NCBI GenBank assembly: GCA_025526915.1
Contig: JAHLKH010000240.1
Coordinates: 1 to 34,037, forward strand
DNA: 34,037 nt
Direction: 5' to 3'
Source of the DNA: Entophlyctis helioformis
Lineage: Eukaryota > Chytridiomycota > Chytridiomycetes > Chytridiales > Chytriomycetaceae
The notes beneath the pieces are model-generated. The model was not told the origin of the DNA and did no database searches. It was given only the letters and a program-made list of their open reading frames with translations. Position 1 is the first letter of the stretch, and every line of letters begins with the position of its first letter. A program made the translations under genes and the position numbers. Below are positions 20,105 through 30,365 of this stretch, piece by piece.

Positions 20105-23024
20105 ATGAGCCAACGCCGACCGAGAGTCGCAGTGATTGGAGCAGGTGCGATTCAGGCAGACTGGACAAGGATACACAGCCTTGGGCTGGGCGGCAACCGC
20201 CGTGCGGCGGCCAAGCAGCGCCTGCTGCCGTGCTGCCTAGCGGTGCCCCTGCCCGTCCTGCTGCATCGGCGGGGCTGTGTGGGTGCACACGGCACAGCGC
20301 TGCGTTCTGCGGCAATGGCAGACGAGCTGCGAGCCGCTGTGGCGGCGACTTGAATGACGCCGCCGACGGCTGCCACGCAGCGGCTGCCGCTCTGCCCAAG
20401 GCTGTGGCTGCCGCCCACGGCCCTGCCCAGCCACGCCTGCAGGCCACTGACCCAATCGCCTGCCCGACCCCACAGGCGCCTCTGGCCTGTCGGCCATCAA
20501 GGAGTGCATCGCAGAAGGCCTCGACGTGGTGTGCTTTGACCAGGAGCCGCAGGTCGGCGGCCTGTGGCGATACGTGCCTGCGCGGGAGGGCGAGGACCCG
20601 CACTCGTCCGTCTACGAGTCGACGGTCATCAACACCAGCAAAGAGTGCGTTGCTATCGCCGCTCGCCTGTGCAGTCCTCCTTGCAGTCCCCCTGTGCAGT
20701 CCCCTTGTGCAGTCCCCCCCACTGTTGCCGCGGCCATCTCTGGCCTGTCATCGAATGCCGTCGAATGGCATCGGATGGCCGGGGAGTTCCGTCTGGTGAT
20801 CACCCTGCGCACCAAGCGGCCGCCGATGCACACTCGCCTCACGTGGCAGCATGTGAAGAGCTGGCTGGCCTGCGGACTAACATACGTGGCCGTTTTCTGC
20901 TTGCCCGCTGTCTTGCTGCTGACGCTGGCTCGGGTGCTGGCCATGCCTCCAGGATGCTTGCGTACTCGGACTTTCCCGTGCCCAAGGGTATGTCTGCTTG
21001 GCAGATCCGGCTGAACTGCGAGCAATCTCCAGCTAACCGGCCATGGACGCCGAATGCAACATGGCAGAATGGCCCACGTTCATGCCGCATCGCTACGTGG
21101 CCCGCTACCTGCAGATGTATGCAGAGCACTTTGATCTCAAGAAGCACATCAAGTTCAACCGCAGGGTCTTGAGCATCGTGCCGGAGAACAACGAGAGCGG
21201 CGAGCACACGGGCCGCTGGGAGGTTACGACCCAAAAGTGCCGCCGCAAGGGCCCCACGCGCATGATGGACACGTCTGCCGGTCGTCGCGGCCGCAGTCCG
21301 CCCGCCCCTGTTCCTGGCGCTGCCGGTGGATCGGGATCCAGCATCTTCTTGAACCTGCAGGAGCAGCAACGGCAGCTGAAGCAGCAGCAGCACCAGCAGC
21401 AGAATGGAAGCGGCGAAGTCGTGTCCGACAAGCAGCAGATTGAGCAGCTTGAGCAGGACATGGAGGACCTTTCGCTCATGTACAATGGCCGCAAGCGATC
21501 GCTCTCGCCTGTGCAGATCTACGACCCATCGCAGGGATACGAGGCAGACCCCTTTGCAGACTCGACCATGCTGAGCGAGAATGGCTCGCCTCTCAACGCC
21601 AACACGCCGCTCCTTGGATCTGCAGCGTCCATTAGCTCGCCGAAGCTCAAGCCGGCCTCGCTGCCTTTTGACCGTGACCACGAGCGCACCAGCATTGATC
21701 CGCGCAGCCCAAGCCAGGTCAAGTCCAAGCGCGAGGTCTTTGACTTTGTCATTGTGTGCACCGGACACCACTGGAAGCCGCGTCTGCCCGACTTTGAGGG
21801 CATCGAGCACTTCCAGGGCACGATGCTGCACTCGCATCTCTACAGAGTGTAAGTAGCATGCTCGTTTGCTCGTGCGAGACGACCCATGCTGACGATTCAG
21901 AGGACAACAGGCCGTACCCGTTCAAGGATCAGCGCGTGCTTGTCATTGGCGCAGGCAACTCTGGCACCGATATCGCCACTGAAATCTCCCACCACGCCAG
22001 CCAGGTTTTGCTGAGCACACGCACCGGCACATGGGTCGTCCCTCGCACGACGCTGTTTGGTGTGCCCATGGACCACATCTCCTCGCGCGCCATGAGCGCC
22101 GTCCCTCGCCCACTGGTCAACTTTGCCGTCGAGTCGCTCCTTCATCTGCACCACGGCGACTTGTCTCGCTATGGCCTCAAGCCCAACCACCACTTCACAG
22201 AGGCGCACCCGACCATCAACGGCGAGCTGCTTGGCCGCATCGATGCCGGCCGCATTGTCGTCCGCCCCAACGTGAGCCGCGTCAAGCCGTTCAACGTCAT
22301 TGAGTTTGTGGACAACAGCGAGGAGCGCGTGGATTCGGTCATTTACTGCACAGGCTACAAGATCGAGCACCCGTTCCTGGACTCCAAGGCGATCCTTGGC
22401 CAGGAGGACAGCAACTCGAACCGCGTGCGTCTGTACAAGCACATCTTCCCCGTCAACCACCGCAACATTGCCTTTTGCGGCATGGTGCAGTCGTCTGGCT
22501 CCGTCATTCCCGTTGCCGAGATGCAGGCACGCTGGGTGGCGCGGGTGTTTGCCGGACGGGCCGAGCGACTGCCGCCGCCCAAGGTTATGCGCGACACGAT
22601 CGACAAGGACTGGGTGGAGCACTGCAAGGTGTTTGTGCCGCGCGAGCGCCACACGGTGCAGGTGGACTTTGTGACGTACATGGACGAGATTGCCAAGTAC
22701 GCCGGCTGCCTGCCCGACCTCTGGCGGATCTGGAAGACCAACTGGACGCTTGCGACACAGGTCACGTTTGGCCCTGCTTTACCGTTCCACTACCGCATCG
22801 AAGGTGCCGGCGCATGGGCTGGTGCCGAGGCGGCCATCAGCGATGCGTGTGCACCGTACGATCTTGTCAGGATGGCTTCGGCGGCAACGACCCAGGCAAC
22901 CAACAGCATCGGACGCGCACTGTCGCCGGCGCGCGGTCCCACACCTGCACAGCGGCAGTTGCAACAGTCTCTGCAGCAGTCGTCGTTTGTACAGATGCAC
23001 GACGTTGATGCTGCCCGCAAGTAG
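20105..23024 (+). CDS. Flavin-containing monooxygenase (FMO) family
   Basis: FAD- and NADPH-dependent oxygenase. Five exons (20105-20144, 20476-20644, 20953-20987, 21068-21846, 21903-23024) join in phase to 714 residues. Motifs: the N-terminal FAD fold RVAVIGAGASGLSAIK, split by intron 1; LWRYVP; the FMO-type TGHHWKPRLPDFEG and FQGTMLHSHLYR; the NADPH fold VLVIGAGNSGTDIA; and VDSVIYCTGYK. Exon 4 carries a Gln/Ser-rich insertion of about 150 residues between WEVTT and FDFVIVCTG, which normal FMOs lack; the length is therefore about 200 above usual. Exons 1 and 3 are tiny (40 and 35 nt). The last intron must end ATTCAGAG to keep frame. Substrate is unknown; fungal relatives act on sulfur and nitrogen compounds. 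Confidence 0.9.
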
Positions 23025-23081
23025 TCCGGGGCTGCACGTCGCCCCAGCTTTCTTCATCCAACATTTCTCTTTGCCACCCCT

Positions 23082-23082
<1 letters not shown>

Positions 23083-23131
<49 letters not shown>
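23083..23131. repeat. CT microsatellite
   Basis: About 24 uninterrupted ct dinucleotides lie some 60 bp past the FMO stop codon, probably in its 3' UTR. Confidence 0.97.
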
Positions 23132-23137
<6 letters not shown>

Positions 23138-23491
23138 TCTCACTCGCTCTATGAACATCATATCATCACGGTCTCTATTGAATGAACCTCTCTCCCATCT
23201 CATCGTTGCTGACCGAGGGGTGGGCAATTCGGCGAGGGAATGCCGGCAAACCGCCGGCAAATGGCCCGACATTCAAACAATTGCCAAGCGTTTTGGAATT
23301 GGATTCGACCCGAGAGGCGACGAATGCATGCCCGCGTATCACACGATGGAAGGTTCGAGTCAGCAACGACCATGCGACGACAGGCGGGCGAGGCACATCC
23401 ACATGCATGAGGGCTTACCTTTCTCGTAAGAAAAAGTGACCCGTTAGGTCGATCGGGAGGTTCCCCGATTCAAAGTTGGTAGTCAAACAAG
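23132..23491. other. Intergenic region between convergent FMO and Fanzor-like genes
   Basis: No gene is seen. The stretch holds several short inverted repeats: gccggc/gccggc at 23242-23258, and three hairpins in a row at 23414-23469 (see separate entry). A tRNA was considered and not supported. Confidence 0.5.
23414..23469. ncRNA. Three consecutive hairpins 3' of the Fanzor-like gene (candidate guide-RNA scaffold)
   Basis: Read on either strand: cttac/gtaag (23414-23430, 5-bp stem, 7-nt loop), gacc/ggtc (23438-23450) and atcggg/cccgat (23452-23469) follow each other with almost no spacer, starting 22 bp beyond the Fanzor-like stop codon. TnpB and Fanzor guide (omega) RNAs are known to come from the 3' end of the nuclease gene and the flanking element end. 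The position fits; the assignment is inference and short stems arise easily by chance. Confidence 0.25.
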
Positions 23492-23769
23492 TCACATGGA
23501 GTCACTTGCTGTGTCTGTGGAGGACACTGCTGCGATGCTGTTGACAGGCTGATCGACTGGCGTGTGCGTCAAGTAGAGCGGCCGGTGTCCAAAGAGCAGA
23601 TGCCCCAGTGCGACCATTCCGATGTTAGTGGCACCAAGCACATCGCGGTGGTAGACAGTCTTGCATGCTGTGCACTCGTAGCGTCGCAGGTTGGTGCGGT
23701 TATTGTCTGGGATACGCTGCTTGCACTGCGGGCACATCTGGCTGGCCAGGTTCTCGTTGCAGCGGTAGA

Positions 23770-23802
<33 letters not shown>

Positions 23803-26800
23803 ATGATCGTGTGTCAGTTGGTGCACAGATGGATGGATGGATGGATGGACAATGTGGCATCAGACGCACATAGGCATATCCAGATGACCGCAGATGCCTG
23901 ATGAGAAACTTCTCAAACACAGCATGCCGGCCACCTTGGCCTGTAAAGTCGATGCCAAATGCCCAACAACGGGAATGTCCTTCTCAGGGTTGCTGACAGG
24001 GAGGCCTTGAGATGCAGCAGATGCACGCTTGCCAGTGGTCGATCCTGCCAGCTTCATGATGCCCTCAAGAGCGTTTCCGCGAATAGACATGCTGTTGCTG
24101 CGCTTGGCGAACCGCTTGTCCTTGACCTTCTGTGGAATGCCATGCCATGCCATGCCATCCAGTGCAATCAGCAGGCAATCAAGCAGTATGGCGGTCATGT
24201 CAATGGGCATCCAGAACCAGAGAAAACATACCCGTGCATTCAGAAATGGCGTGCAGTACGCATGGCAGCGCAGATCCCAAAAGGCTCTCTCGCCTGCTGT
24301 GGCGTTTGGATCGGCATGCTTTGCTGTCTTGAATGCAATGGCCTCGTGGACGTCGGACGCCTTGGCATATCGATTGTTGAGCCTGGCACAGGAGGCAGGC
24401 ACTGTGAGTTGATCTGGTCAAGAGTGCGCATGGCAGAGTCATTGCATGCATACCACCGCTGAAGGCTGTGCTCGGCTCGTGCCATGCCAGAGGAGAGCAC
24501 GTAGTTGGACTCCATCGTGTATGTCTCCTCCTTGACATTGACTAGCATGCTGGACGCGCCATACAGGTACCGCTCGCCCCAATCAAAGCTGACAACGCGA
24601 ACAAAGTCCTTGTCGGCGAGCAGCTTGTTGGCATCAGCAACATTGGGCAGTCGCTGAGATGCATTAAAGTTGCGCTGGGCCTGTCATGCCATGGCATGAG
24701 TGAGGAATGTGCAATGCATGTGCACCAATGCGCGAGTTTAGCATGCAAGTGGCTTACAGGATTGGGCGTGTATGGCTTGGTGGCTGATGGGTTGGCTGGA
24801 TTGGCGGCTGTGGATGGCATGTCAGTCGGTGTGGTCAACAAGTGCGCGTCTGGATTGGCACAGCAACTCACATGTGCCATTCAGGTAATCGGGCTCGATA
24901 AATTGACCATTCAAGGCATTAAGGATGCCAACAGCAGCATCCGCAAGACTGGGCTGCTGGGCTGGAGACGCCGCGTTGGGACCTGCAGAGCAAGGCAGTG
25001 GTCAGAATCAATGCATGCACCAAAGCATCCAAGCATGGCACATACTGCGAGGCGACTCTGGACGGTCTGCGCGGCAGTCCAGTGCCAGCTGATAGACCAT
25101 GTATCCATCCGTCATGATGCTGCCTTGTCTGATCACTTGCTTTGAAGCCACCAGAGGCTGAGAATCAACCGCGGCCTCGTCACCCTCGGCCTGCGTTGGA
25201 CGGCGTCGATTCTTGGGGCGGAGGCCGGGCAGGAGGATGTCGAGGATGGCCAGCTCCTTGCTATTGCTGAAAGCCCTTTGGATGACCTTGTCGTCAGTCC
25301 CAAGCTCCAACTTGGCATCTTTGTAGCTTTGGATAAAAGTGCAGTGTCAGCATCAAAGAGCATTGGCATTGGCATAGACACATGCAACTTACCAACTGTG
25401 GCCAGGAGCTCCTTTCGCAATGCTTGGAGGACAGGATCGTGCTCATTGCCAATGCGATCGCTTTGCAGCCCCACCACTGCCCAAAAGAGCGTGGCCTCGG
25501 TGATGAGGACAAAAGGATCGCGGCTGGCTGGTTGCGGGCAGAGCTTCATCACTGAAGTGCCAGCGAGCTTGAGGAGTTGGTAGAAGCGTCCAATGTCCGA
25601 TGTTGACATGCTGCGCACAATCGCCTGAATTGGATTCAGCTCTTGTGGGATCTCGATGGGTCCCCTGTCCTGTGCGGCTGGTGGTGTGTCTGCATGGCAT
25701 CTGTGGCGACAGGGGCAGTAGTCTCGTCCCTTTGCCTCTTGGATGTGCTGCCATCGGTGGCCAGCAGAAGCTGTGACGCGGTCCGCTTGAGAGTTGGGGC
25801 AGGAGGAGCGACATCCTGAGTGGCGTCCATGGCGTCGTCCATGGCGTCGTCCTTGATGGCCGGCAATGGGGCGTCTTGAGCAGTGTCCTGAGCGGCGTCC
25901 TGAACGGCGTCTTGAGCAGCGGCATGCCTGGCAACCTTGGTGGTCTTGAGTGGCTTGAATATGGCATCGACCCACGCTGCAATCTGCTCAGAAGACGCAG
26001 CAGGCATTGCTCTCTGGGCTGCGACCAATGCCAGCTTTGACCGGTTCTCGATGAAGTGCTTGGCGAGTGTGGCACTCACCTCCCTCGCCAGGTTTTCGAA
26101 GATCTGCTTGGTCGCACGCGCGCACAGGGTGTTGACAAGCCGATAGGGCACCACTGCCTGCTGTGGTCAGCCTGTGTGCATTAGCTGGGTGCAAGCTTGA
26201 CCACCACATGTCTGGATGCCGCCCACAAGTCTGCTGCTTCTTGGCCGGTCGACGCGCGCCTGCCTTCATCTTGGCCATCCGTGCGGTGGTCCGCAGCGCG
26301 CCTGCCTGCTGCGCATTGCCAGTGTCCATGTCGGCCTTGATCGTGTCGGCTGGTGGTGCAGCTTGGTCGGTCATGCTGCCAGGTGTCCAGCTACAATGGA
26401 TCAGCAGCTGGACAACCGTGACAAGCCACGCATTGAGCGTGAGCATGATGGACATCGGCTTGACCATCTGCTCGCCCGTTAGGACAAACAAGAGGTGCCG
26501 CAGGATGCAGGCCACGGATGTCTGGCCACCCGACTCACTGGCAACAAGCATCGCAAGCAGCTCATTGGGCGTTGGCACTGCTGGTGCTGCTGGTGCTGGT
26601 GGCTGGCCATTGGGCAACTTGCGCGTCTCGACCTTCTCGAACATGACGCGCTCGAGTCTTGTTCCCTTGACCAGTCGCACGCGATGGCCGAAGTGAGGGT
26701 GCTTGCTGCTGCCATTATACTGACTTGCGCCGTACATGGTCCGCGCGGCAATGTCCTCGCGAAGCGTGAACTGACCGGACAAGAGCTCCGCTTTCGTGAC

Positions 26801-28898
26801 AGCGCCGAGGCCCTTGATGACGTCCTTGTCGCCGAGGTCATCGAGGTCCTTGAGATCAGCGTCCAGGAAACAGTACTGAGTCGCCTTGCCATCGGGCCAT
26901 TTGTAGACATGGTACGACGGTGGCAGAGGCGCGTCCTGGTCAAGCTCGAGAAGTTCCTCGACAATGGCACCGATGACGACAAGGCCGGCATGCCGCACGC
27001 CGACCGTGAACGATTGAATCCTCGCGACAATGTCCTCAATAAGTTGGCGGCGTGTCCAACTTGTTGATGACCTGATGGCATGAACGCCAAAGATCGGGGC
27101 GCTCTGCGGGCTGCCTGACAACATGTCCTGAGCACCATGCAAGCCAACCTCTGAGTCAGTACATTCAAAGCCATGCATGCAGGCAGAATGGCAATCCTAA
27201 ATCATACCTCCAGCAGCACTCTCATATGACGATGATCAGATGCATCCTCTCCAGGTTGATCGGGTGCGTCTGCAGCGGCTTGATTGGTTGCGTCCGTGGC
27301 GGCTTGACTAGGCGTGTCGGCAGCAGGTTGACCGGGCGCGTGCACAGCAGCTTGTTGATTGTTGCCGCCAATGGCTGCAGGGAGCGTCATGGGTGCCCCT
27401 GATGTGAGGCGTCCCCCCTTTCTGTCAACCCGACGTTGTGTCACTCGTGCTCCACCTTTGCGTCTGCAAAGCCCACACATGTCAGCAAGCATGCCCAAGG
27501 CACATGGCACAGTGTACAACACTCACGTCTGCTTCGGGTCCACTGGTTGGGTGTGGCGGTCTTGCCGGCGTGCACTCTCCTTGTTCCTGTCGATGGCTTT
27601 GTCTGCCGCGGCCTTGGCAGCTTGCTTTTCGCGCTTCTGCTTGTTCGCAGCCTCCTGTTGCTTGGTGATTTGGCGTCGCGCCTGTAGAGGTTGGATGCAC
27701 CATCAGCAATGCTTCCAAGTGCACACAATGCATATGCAAGCAACAATGGAACACCAGAACTGACCGTCGTCCGGATGTCTGCATCTTGATTGAGATACAA
27801 GATCTTGCGGTCTGCTTGACCAGCCTGGCCGTCGGCGGATGGCGGTTCTTGCTCGGGCAGCTTGGGCAGTTGAGCCTCCTGTCAAGTGGAACAATGAGCA
27901 ATCGTGCCAAGTCATTGCATGCACACACAGCCAGTGAAGATGGAGACGTACTGTGGCTTGCTTGATGATGGACTCTAGCAAGTCAATGACCTCTTTCAGC
28001 TGCTTGTGGCGTGTCACTAATCGGCAATTCTTGAGGTCTTTCAAGGCCCCCGCCTCTTGATCGCCTTGTCGCGGATGTCGGCAGCGGTCAATGGGGAACG
28101 CCTCGGGTGATGGCCTTGCCTTGATGCTTGACTGCTGTGTGTCTTGCTGCGTGCCTTGCTGTGAGTCTTTCTGCGCATCTGTTTCTGGAATAGCACCGTT
28201 CAGCAAAGAAGCTGCTGTCAGTACGAGTTGGCATGATCCCAATACAAGCAACGCATACTGGCGTCGATAGGTGGCGGTGTGATTTGCACGGAGGATTGAC
28301 AATCTTGCCCAACTGCTTCTTCATCCTCAAAGCAGCACCCTGTACAATGAGCAGTGGATTGGGTTAGACACGTCCAGGCGAGGATGCACATGCATCAGAG
28401 ACATGCAGCAACTTACATGTCCATCCCAAATAGCCCGATCCTTTGGGCCAAGCTTTGCCCGCTCTTCCGCTTCACAAGCCTGCTTGCGGACAATCTCCAA
28501 CAGTTGCACACTTGCCGACCTGCTGATCTTTGCGAGAATGTTGCGGCCTTTGACCCCGTTGGTGATGTGAGTGATGCGATCGGCCACATGTCGGAGGACG
28601 CAGTCGAGTGCGGCGGGGCAGTCCTTGACCTTGTCCAGCATAAGACTGAGCTGCTGTTCCTCGACAATGTTCCTGACAAGTGGCCTGATGTCGTCCTGCG
28701 TGAGATGGATGATGTTGGGGTCTTGCTTGCCTTGCTGCGCCTTGGGATGGATCACAAGGCAGCCGTCATGTAGCTGGCACCTGCATCGCGATCCAGTGGT
28801 TGCATCAAAGACAGAAGCACAGAGTCAGTCATGCAGGACACACCAAGAGATCACATGCATGCATACATACTTTGCTTGATGCGTGGTGGTCGCGTCAT
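23492..28898 (-). CDS. Fanzor-like nuclease (eukaryotic TnpB/IS200-IS605 OrfB family), multi-exon
   Basis: C-terminal portion of an intron-rich gene. Fanzors are RNA-guided DNA endonucleases related to TnpB/Cas12. In coding order: basic and Gln/Ala-rich N-terminal exons; LRHVADRITHITNG; LVPYRLVNTLCARATKQ; MTDGYMVYQLALDCRADRP, matching the TDGY block of the family; RuvC-I VVSFDWGERYLYGASSM (Asp codon 24582-24584); AEHSLQRW; a RuvC-II region FGIDFTGQGGRHAVFEKFL; NENLASQMCPQC; zinc ribbon ECTAC; and RuvC-III YHRDVLGATNIG (Asp codon 23642-23644). Most introns are 50-150 nt and phase-consistent. Two joints are uncertain: near 25660-25740 (a GC-AG intron of 71 nt would work) and near 23960-24020 (a 44-47 nt intron or a 1-base indel). 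The 5' boundary is unclear: either an ATG at 28896-28898 or fusion to the XPG-like exons upstream. Confidence 0.8.
23771..23869 (-). repeat. Intron made largely of microsatellites (GT and GGAT runs)
   Basis: This 99-nt intron of the Fanzor-like gene begins GTGCGT on the minus strand and ends in an (AC)n run followed by AG. It contains about 15 ac/gt units (23772-23801) and five ccat/ggat units (23829-23849). The dinucleotide run itself forms the 3' splice site region. Confidence 0.8.
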
Positions 28899-29078
28899 GA
28901 AAGGGAAGAGAGTCGGTAGCAGATAAGACTGCACAGATGGTTGAGTTCATTGGGTTACCAAGGGGACTGGGGGAAGCACAGACCTGCACAGATGGTTGTG
29001 GAGAGCTGGGGAAACTCTGTGCAGGAAAGGCAGATTGGTGTCAATGGGCAATCACGTGACCCAGACTTGATCCTTACA
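28898..29078 (-). repeat. 181-bp LTR (3' LTR in element orientation)
   Basis: Direct repeat of 30089-30269 at offset 1191. It contains the motif cacagatggttg twice and a CACGTG palindrome near 29053-29058. Confidence 0.92.
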
Positions 29079-30088
29079 GCCCCCCTTGCCGAGACTCTCG
29101 AATGGAGTATCTCAAGGCGAGAGGTGAGGCACAACAGAGGAGAGAAATGGGAACGTGTGGGCCATCAGGGCACGCAGTGCGGAAGAGGTAAGAGGTGTGG
29201 CCGGGGAATGGGACAGGCAGTAGCGGTCGAGGGGCGTTCCGACTTGGCTTGGCAAAGGGTGGACAGTTGCAGGCTGGTTCTGGTTTGGTGCTGGTGCTGG
29301 TTCTGGTTGGGCGCTTTACTGGTTAGGAGGGCGTTTGGACTGGTTGGTACTGGTTGGGCGACTGTTCCCGATGGCTGGCGGACGGAATGGCTTGCCTGCG
29401 ATGGCGCTTGGTGCAGCTGGCAACAGACAGACGGCGGACAGATCGGCGACTTGACGCGACGCGAGACGAGAAAAGCGATTTTGGTCACGTGACCCAACCA
29501 CACGCGAGTGCACGTGATCGGCCGATTCGGCCGAGTGCAGGCAACGAACGAAACGAACGAAACGAACGGACAGACGGACAGGGACGGACGGGGATGGATG
29601 GGGTGTGGTCCACAGCAGAAGTAGAGCGATGGGAGGAGGACAGGGACCACCAGGAGAGGGAGACGGAACAGATGGGCTGGGACAGGGGGCAGGACTCGCA
29701 CAGAGCGCACAGTGCAGGCAGAGGCAACAGTGCATGTGGTCCAAAAACGGTGGAAGAATGTGGAAGATCATGAGCCAAGCCAAGCAGATGATGCACAATG
29801 GCGACGGGCAGAGTGGCCAAGGTGCGGCATGGGCATGGCAGGGGCAGGGAACAGTGGGAGGACGATGGATGGGTGAGAGGTTGGGTGTTAAACGACGGTC
29901 TTGGGTGGTGTCCGTTCGAGAGCAGCGTCAGAACGCTGTGGCGTTTGGCCGACCGACGACGACGACGACGACGAGCAAGCCCAGATGGGCTGCTGTGTGG
30001 TGGTGGCCGCGGCCGGCAAGAGAGAGAGGTGGCGAAGGGCTGGGTGTGGCGAAGAGAAGAGTAGACAACTGTCTTGGTACAGCTCTCC
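29079..30088. other. Interior of the non-autonomous LTR element, non-coding
   Basis: G-rich on the plus strand, with short repeats: ctggttctgg/ctggtgctgg types at 29275-29355, gaacgaaac repeats at 29546-29570, and a cgacga run at 29953-29973. Several long open frames exist because C+T-rich strands lack stop codons, but none resembles a protein family. Confidence 0.7.
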
Positions 30089-30269
30089 TGAAAGGGAAGA
30101 GAGTCGGTAGCAGATAAGACTGCACAGATGGTTGAGTTCATTGGGTTACCAAGGGGACTGGGGGAAGCACAGACCTGCACAGATGGTTGAGGAGAGCTGG
30201 GGAAACTCTGTGCAGGAAAGGCAGATTGGTGTCAATGGGCAATCACGTGACCCAGACTCGATCCTTACA
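30089..30269 (-). repeat. 181-bp LTR (5' LTR in element orientation)
   Basis: Second LTR of the element. The minus strand reads TGTAAGGATC at one end and CCCTTTCA at the other, and it is followed immediately by the putative primer-binding site ggagagctg. Confidence 0.92.
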
Positions 30270-30365
30270 CGTCAACAGCCACGCTGTTGTCGTTGCCATG
30301 TGGTGAGAGATGGTCAGTTGAGTGCCATGCATGCAAACGGATCTATGCCACCATGCCATGACCAG

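Larger units (their letters stand above)
28898..30269 (-). mobile_element. Non-autonomous LTR retrotransposon (TRIM/LARD-like), complete, with target duplication
   Basis: Two 181-bp direct repeats (28898-29078 and 30089-30269) bound a 1010-bp interior. Each repeat starts TG and ends CA, and they differ at very few sites. The element is flanked by the 5-bp target duplication cgtca (28893-28897 and 30270-30274). Orientation is minus: a polypurine tract (ggcaaggggggc on the minus strand, 29079-29090) adjoins the LTR at 28898-29078, making it the 3' LTR. Next to the other LTR, 30080-30088 on the minus strand reads ggagagctg, complementary to a 9-mer inside the LTR, a likely self-priming site. The interior encodes no gag, protease, reverse transcriptase or integrase motif. 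It must move in trans, probably by the neighbouring gypsy family, whose polypurine tract is nearly identical. Confidence 0.9.

Noticed and set aside
23410..23475. tRNA gene suggested by a 5-bp stem with 7-nt loop
   Set aside because: No acceptor stem, D arm or T arm with TTCNA in the right places could be fitted on either strand.
24383..24402. A 20-nt intron to reconcile frames after AEHSLQRW
   Set aside because: A 71-nt intron (24383-24453) with donor GTATGC and acceptor GCCAG restores frame and has a normal length.
28010..28200. Apparent frameshift in the middle exons of the Fanzor-like gene (ccccc run at 28047)
   Set aside because: An acceptor after ctttgag (giving DEEAVGQDCQSSVQ) followed by the junction DAKTDAQKDS makes all exons join in phase without any indel.
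29165..30180. Long open frames inside the non-autonomous LTR element
   Set aside because: They arise from C+T-rich sequence lacking stop codons, are repetitive in composition, and contain no retroelement or other recognisable motif.
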